Made by a program: the position numbers and the translations under genes | NCBI GenBank assembly: GCA_017463155.1 | Contig: JAFTPT010000010.1 | Span: forward strand, 88,304 to 152,303 | Source: Blautia sp. | GTDB taxonomy: Bacteria > Bacillota > Clostridia > Lachnospirales > Lachnospiraceae | Reading direction: 5' to 3' | Length of the DNA: 64,000 nt | Shown: piece after piece, positions 60,348-64,000 of the stretch | How the letters are laid out: each line of letters begins with the position of its first letter | Position numbering within the stretch: position 1 is the stretch's first letter | The notes under the pieces: generated by a model | Seen by the model: only the letters and a program-made list of their open reading frames with translations | Database searches by the model: none | Told to the model about the DNA's origin: nothing

Positions 60348-61481
60348 ATGAAGGAAATAATAACAGCCGTGATCGGCGCCGGATTTATCGGGGCTGTTCA
60401 CATTGAGACAATCCGGCGACTCGGAAAAGTCAGAATCGTAGCTCTCTGCGACGCCAACGGGGCAGAAGAGAAGGCAGCCCAGTTCGGGATCGAACAGGTT
60501 TTTACGGATTACCGGGAAATGATCGACAGCTGTGATCTCGATGCAGTTCACATCTGTACACCGAACTTTACGCATTACGAGATCGCAAAGTATGCAATCG
60601 GACACGGCGTAAACTTTATATGTGAAAAGCCTTTTACCACGACGGTGGAGCAGGCGGAGGAGCTGATCGCCCTGGCGAACGAAAAGGGCGTGAAGGGTGC
60701 CGTGAATTTTCACAACCGCTTGTATCCGGTGACCAACGAGATGCGCCAGATGATCAGCGGCGGGGAACTGGGCGAGATTTTCACCGTGCATGGTGAGTAC
60801 ATTCAGGATTGGCTTCTGTACGAGACCGATTACAGCTGGCGTCTGGACAAAAGCCAGGTGGGCAAGACCCGGGCTATCGCGGATATCGGTTCCCACTGGA
60901 TGGATCTGGCCGAATTTGTCAGCTGCATGCGGATCAAACGGGTGAACGCAAAGTTCCGCACCGTATACCCGGTCCGCAAAAAGCCGACAGGGGAGGTCCT
61001 CACCTTTGCATCCGCCGGAGCGGATCAGGAATACGAGGAGATCCCGATCGATACCGAGGACGAGGCGGTCGTCCTGTTTGAGTTCGAGAACGGAGCGCTT
61101 GGGACCATGCTGGTTTCCATGGTATATGCCGGGCGGAAAAATACGACCACGTTGGCGGTTTCCGGAAGCAAAAAGGCATTGAAATGGGATTCGGAGGATC
61201 TTAACAACCTCTGGATCGGCTACCGGGAGAAAGCAAATGAGGTGCTGACTAAGGATGCGTCCCTTCTGCATCCGCTGGCCGCGAGGCTTGGCTCCTATCC
61301 GTCGGGCCATATTGAGGGCTTTGCCGACGCATTCAAAAATGTGTTCCGGCAGTTCTACGGAAGCCTTACAGATCCGGATGGTGTGTACGAATACGCGACA
61401 TTGGAGGACGGACTCCGTGAGATGAAGCTTTGTGATGCTGTGTTTGAAAGCGCAAAGAGTGAAACCTGGGTGGAGGTATAA
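60348..61481 (+). CDS. Gfo/Idh/MocA family NAD(P)-dependent oxidoreductase
   Basis: 377 residues. The N-terminal Rossmann fold has VIGAGFIGAVH, and CEKPF carries the family catalytic lysine (K94). The C-terminal half is the beta-sheet dimerisation domain (VNFHNRLYPVTNEMRQM). In the C-glycoside pathways of gut bacteria such an enzyme (DgpA type) oxidises the sugar at C3 to make the substrate for C-C cleavage, and the neighbours here fit that. AGGAGGAG supports ATG 60348 rather than the longer frame from 60324. Confidence 0.88.
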   Translation: MKEIITAVIGAGFIGAVHIETIRRLGKVRIVALCDANGAEEKAAQFGIEQVFTDYREMIDSCDLDAVHICTPNFTHYEIAKYAIGHGVNFICEKPFTTTVEQAEELIALANEKGVKGAVNFHNRLYPVTNEMRQMISGGELGEIFTVHGEYIQDWLLYETDYSWRLDKSQVGKTRAIADIGSHWMDLAEFVSCMRIKRVNAKFRTVYPVRKKPTGEVLTFASAGADQEYEEIPIDTEDEAVVLFEFENGALGTMLVSMVYAGRKNTTTLAVSGSKKALKWDSEDLNNLWIGYREKANEVLTKDASLLHPLAARLGSYPSGHIEGFADAFKNVFRQFYGSLTDPDGVYEYATLEDGLREMKLCDAVFESAKSETWVEV

Positions 61482-61483
61482 AA

Positions 61484-62416
61484 ATGAAGCTTGGATTTGT
61501 CAGTTCAATTCTGCAGGACGAGACGTTTGAAGAGGTGATCGATTTTGCCGCGAAGCATGGCTTCCGCTGCGTGGAGATGGCCTGCTGGCCCAAGGGAAAA
61601 GCTGAACGGCGGTATGCCGGTGTGACCCATATCAACGTAGATGAGCTGAATGATGAAAAAACCGAATATATCAAAAAATACTGTGCGGACAGAGGCGTAG
61701 AGATCTCTTCCCTTGCCTATTATCCAAATACCCTGGACGCGGACCCGGAAAAAAGAGAAGTCGTGACCGGACATCTGCGCAAGGTGATCCACGCTTCCGC
61801 ACGCCTGGGCGTCGGCATGGTGACCACCTTTATCGGCCGTATGGAGCATGCAAACGTGGAGGAAAACCTGGAAGAAGTCAAAAAGGTATGGCCGCCCATC
61901 CTGGAGGAGGCAGCCTCTCTTGGCGTGAAGGTCGCCATCGAAAACTGCCCGATGCTTTTCGGGCCGGAGCAGTGGCCGGGAGGACAGAACCTGTTCACCA
62001 GTCCGGCCAACTGGGACAGGATCTTTGCCGTGCTTCCCTATGAGAACCTGGGCATCAATTATGATCCTTCTCATTTCATCTGGCAGATGATGGATTATAT
62101 CCAGCCGATCTACGATTACAGTGAAAAGCTGTTCCACATCCATGTAAAGGACCTGAAGGTATTCCCGGAAAAGCTGAAACGCGTCGGCATCACGGCCTAT
62201 CCGCTGGAGTACATGTCACCGAAGATCCCGGGCCTCGGGGATGTCGACTGGGGGAAATATATCAGTTCGCTTACGGATGTAGGTTATGACGGCTATGTCT
62301 GCCTGGAGATCGAGGACAAGGCATTTGAAAAGACCAGAAAGGATGTCTATACGTCCATTCTGCAGTCCAAACAGTATATAGAGAGCTACCTGAAGGACTT
62401 TTCAGACGTTCTGTAA
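61484..62416 (+). CDS. TIM-barrel sugar isomerase/epimerase-like protein
   Basis: 310 residues of the xylose isomerase-like TIM barrel superfamily. Metal ligands are visible at the ends of strands: E153 (VAIENCP), D194 (NYDPSHF), H220 (HIHVKDLK) and E275 (CLEIED). Likely acts on a keto-sugar or an inosose. Begins two bases after the oxidoreductase stop, with GGAGG inside that gene's end. Homologues sit beside dgp-type genes, where they may process 3-keto sugars, but its role is inferred only. Confidence 0.85.
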   Translation: MKLGFVSSILQDETFEEVIDFAAKHGFRCVEMACWPKGKAERRYAGVTHINVDELNDEKTEYIKKYCADRGVEISSLAYYPNTLDADPEKREVVTGHLRKVIHASARLGVGMVTTFIGRMEHANVEENLEEVKKVWPPILEEAASLGVKVAIENCPMLFGPEQWPGGQNLFTSPANWDRIFAVLPYENLGINYDPSHFIWQMMDYIQPIYDYSEKLFHIHVKDLKVFPEKLKRVGITAYPLEYMSPKIPGLGDVDWGKYISSLTDVGYDGYVCLEIEDKAFEKTRKDVYTSILQSKQYIESYLKDFSDVL

Positions 62417-62434
62417 GAAGAGGAGGATGACCGT

Positions 62435-62863
62435 ATGTTTATGACACAGTTTGCGCAGTGGGACCAGTATATGCTGTGCGATGCATCTCTTACGAATGTG
62501 GAGGCGGGCGGCGTTGTGTACGGATATGAGTTCCGCATCCATTATCCGACGTACCGCGGAACCTATCTCAGCTGTATCGAGGACCTGTATTTCGAGCTGG
62601 ACGGGCAGCGGATCCCGGATGAAAAGGTACAGTTCAGGTTGAACGGAAAACAGTTCCTTCTGTCCGAGCTGGAGGACCTTTTCCAGGAATACTGGTGGAT
62701 CCGGGACGATGCGGTGATCCGCGTGGTGGATCTTGAAGGGCTTGAAAAGGGCAGCAGCCATTCCGTACATGTGCACATGCAGCACAGGATCCCGTACACC
62801 GGGTACGAAGGTGAGTACGGTGTGGAGATTTCGGACTGCACCAAAGAGCTGACGGTAGAATAG
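62435..62863 (+). CDS. DUF6379-like protein, probable C-glycoside deglycosidase beta subunit
   Basis: A 142-residue soluble beta-rich protein with no signal peptide. The pattern GVVYGYEFRIHYPTYRGTYLS, a central FRLNGKQF and many aromatic residues recall the small beta subunit (CarB/DgpB) that joins the TIM-barrel alpha subunit in enzymes cutting the C-C bond of C-glycosides. Recognition is from family memory, so it needs a profile search. The gene lies 12 bases before the alpha-like gene with a strong AGGAGG site, the arrangement expected for two subunits. Confidence 0.65.
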   Translation: MFMTQFAQWDQYMLCDASLTNVEAGGVVYGYEFRIHYPTYRGTYLSCIEDLYFELDGQRIPDEKVQFRLNGKQFLLSELEDLFQEYWWIRDDAVIRVVDLEGLEKGSSHSVHVHMQHRIPYTGYEGEYGVEISDCTKELTVE

Positions 62864-62875
62864 GAGGGCAGAAAA

Positions 62876-63832
62876 ATGGCAAAGGATATGAAGATTGGCT
62901 GCACCATATACAGCTTCAGCTATTTTTATGATCTGCGTCTGATGGATCTGGAGGAGATCCTGAAGAAGACCCATGAGATGGGCTACGAAGGGATCGAGAT
63001 CGTGGCCGCCCAGATGACACCGGAATATCCGAATATTTCGGATGAATGGATCGCCATGTTCAAGGGACTTCTTGATAAGTACCAGCTGCACCTGGTGTCC
63101 TGGAGCGCCTACGTGGACATGGGTATCCACAAGGACCGCGATCTCACGGATGAGGAGATCATCGAGCACACCACGAGAGATATGATCATCGCCAAAAAGC
63201 TCGGGGCAGACCTGGTCCGGACACAGCATGCGATCGGGCCGCACAATTTCAGGGCAATGCTCCCCGTGTGTAAAAAGCTGGACATGAAGCTCTGCGTGGA
63301 GATGCATGCACCGCATCATCCGAGAGTACCCGTCTGGCAGGAACTTTTGAAGATCATGGCGGAGCCGGAGAGCGAAGGCTATCTCGGCGTCGTTCCGGAC
63401 TTTTCCATCTTCCAGGAGGAGCCGCACCCGCAGATGATCGACAACTATATCCGCGGCGGTTTCCGTGAAGACAAGCTTCAGAAGGTTATCGGGCTGAACC
63501 GTCAGAAAAAGACCGTGGAGGAGATCAAGGCATCCGATGACTATACCGAATATGAGCAGACCGTGATCTGGGATATCGTGGATCATTACCAGCCGCAGAC
63601 CTTCCTTGAGGATCTGAAGACGCTGATTCCGCTTAGCCCCTATATCCACGGAAAATTCCATTATCTGGACGAGAACTGCCACAACCCCAGCATTCCCTAC
63701 GAGGAGATCATTCCCGAGGTACAGCGTCTGGGCTTCAAGGGCTATATCGCCAGCGAGTACGAGGGATGGGACGACGCCTGCATCGTGCAGCTGGAACGCT
63801 ATGTAAAGCTGTTGAACAGCCTGATCAAGTGA
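62876..63832 (+). CDS. TIM-barrel protein, probable C-glycoside deglycosidase alpha subunit
   Basis: 318 residues of the same superfamily as the gene two upstream but distinct from it. Likely metal ligands: E142 (CVEMHAPHHP), D175 (VVPDFSIF), H258 (YIHGKFHYLD) and E294 (IASEYEGWDD). The histidine cluster after E142 may serve acid-base chemistry. Pairing with the small DUF6379-like gene suggests the alpha subunit of a CarC/DgpC-type enzyme that eliminates the aglycone from a 3-keto C-glycoside. If not, a sugar isomerase of unknown substrate. Last gene of the operon in this window. Confidence 0.75.
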   Translation: MAKDMKIGCTIYSFSYFYDLRLMDLEEILKKTHEMGYEGIEIVAAQMTPEYPNISDEWIAMFKGLLDKYQLHLVSWSAYVDMGIHKDRDLTDEEIIEHTTRDMIIAKKLGADLVRTQHAIGPHNFRAMLPVCKKLDMKLCVEMHAPHHPRVPVWQELLKIMAEPESEGYLGVVPDFSIFQEEPHPQMIDNYIRGGFREDKLQKVIGLNRQKKTVEEIKASDDYTEYEQTVIWDIVDHYQPQTFLEDLKTLIPLSPYIHGKFHYLDENCHNPSIPYEEIIPEVQRLGFKGYIASEYEGWDDACIVQLERYVKLLNSLIK

Positions 63833-64000
63833 AGAGTCCAGCGGTGAAATGTCAAGACATGAATGAGTAAAAATTCGCATTATTTTGGCTCATTCTAAAA
63901 GGGCGCAAAACATCCACCTAAGCCCCGTCGACCTGCGTTTTTAAAAGGAGGATCGCAGAGCCGGGCGTAGATCAGACGGTCCTCGCTGCTTTAATGGCAG
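63833..64000. other. Intergenic end of window with weak hairpin
   Basis: GAATGAG (63861-63867) pairs with CTCATTC (63889-63895), with partial A/T pairing inside, perhaps a weak terminator for the operon. A ribosome-site-like AAAAGGAGG follows near 63942, but no start codon with a clear open frame is seen before the window ends. I see nothing else here. Confidence 0.3.

Noticed and set aside
63936-64000. Start of a further gene after AAAAGGAGG
   Set aside because: No convincing start codon and frame before the window ends.

Overview
The window reads as chromosomal DNA from a fairly GC-rich, gut-type Clostridia, most likely Lachnospiraceae. This is inferred from gene families and layout, because no rRNA is present. 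Supporting points are the holA-rpsT-lepA-hemW housekeeping order, an upstream uvrA SOS box of the Gram-positive type (CGAAC-N4-GTTCG), CdaA/CdaR, a YesM/YesN-type two-component system, cell-wall-binding repeats, and sugar ABC transporters without a local ATPase. Coding density is very high, almost all genes run on the plus strand, and strong AGGAGG ribosome sites are common. I saw no tRNA, rRNA, CRISPR array, transposase or phage gene.

Layout. (1) 1-14.0 kb, housekeeping: MATE exporter, holA, rpsT (minus), CYTH phosphatase, lepA, a small lipoprotein, hemW, uvrA, mreB, recD2 and a ComF-family gene. (2) 14.1-20.6 kb, an accessory cassette that looks more AT-rich: PP2C phosphatase, protein kinase, VWA protein, then five proteins carrying zinc ribbons or zinc fingers, three of them with membrane segments and one with a transglutaminase-like domain. 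It has its own promoter and terminator and is the best candidate here for an undescribed system. (3) 20.7-31.1 kb, fucosylated-glycan use: GH29 fucosidase, a binding protein with two permeases, a REC-AraC response regulator (minus), GH95 fucosidase and a YesM-type histidine kinase. (4) 31.2-37.8 kb, an envelope operon: two unrecognised membrane proteins, cdaA, cdaR, an HPr-like protein and an L,D-transpeptidase with cell-wall-binding repeats.

(5) 37.9-54.4 kb, a surface polysaccharide locus that begins with a GH25 lysozyme. It holds two SMR/ArnE-F-like half flippases, an ATP-grasp/PLP-enzyme fusion, an ArnC-like polyprenyl-phosphate glycosyltransferase, a RffA/WecE-type aminotransferase, RmlC, Wzm/Wzt ABC export, a methyltransferase, a kinase-like protein, a large tandem GT2 and a YfhO-like GT-C. 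Together these suggest a polymer exported by Wzm/Wzt and decorated outside the membrane with an amino sugar, possibly one bearing an amino acid. (6) 54.4-63.8 kb, a LacI-type regulator divergent from a CUT2 sugar ABC transporter, a VOC protein, a Gfo/Idh/MocA oxidoreductase, two TIM-barrel isomerase-like proteins and a small DUF6379-like protein. The last part resembles the C-glycoside deglycosylation systems (DgpA/DgpB/DgpC, CarB/CarC) of gut bacteria. Two near-identical palindromes (ATGTAA-N-TTACAT) flank the divergent promoters.

Functions rest on reading the proteins by eye; no database search was run. Start codons were moved where a ribosome site clearly favoured a different codon from the longest reading frame.
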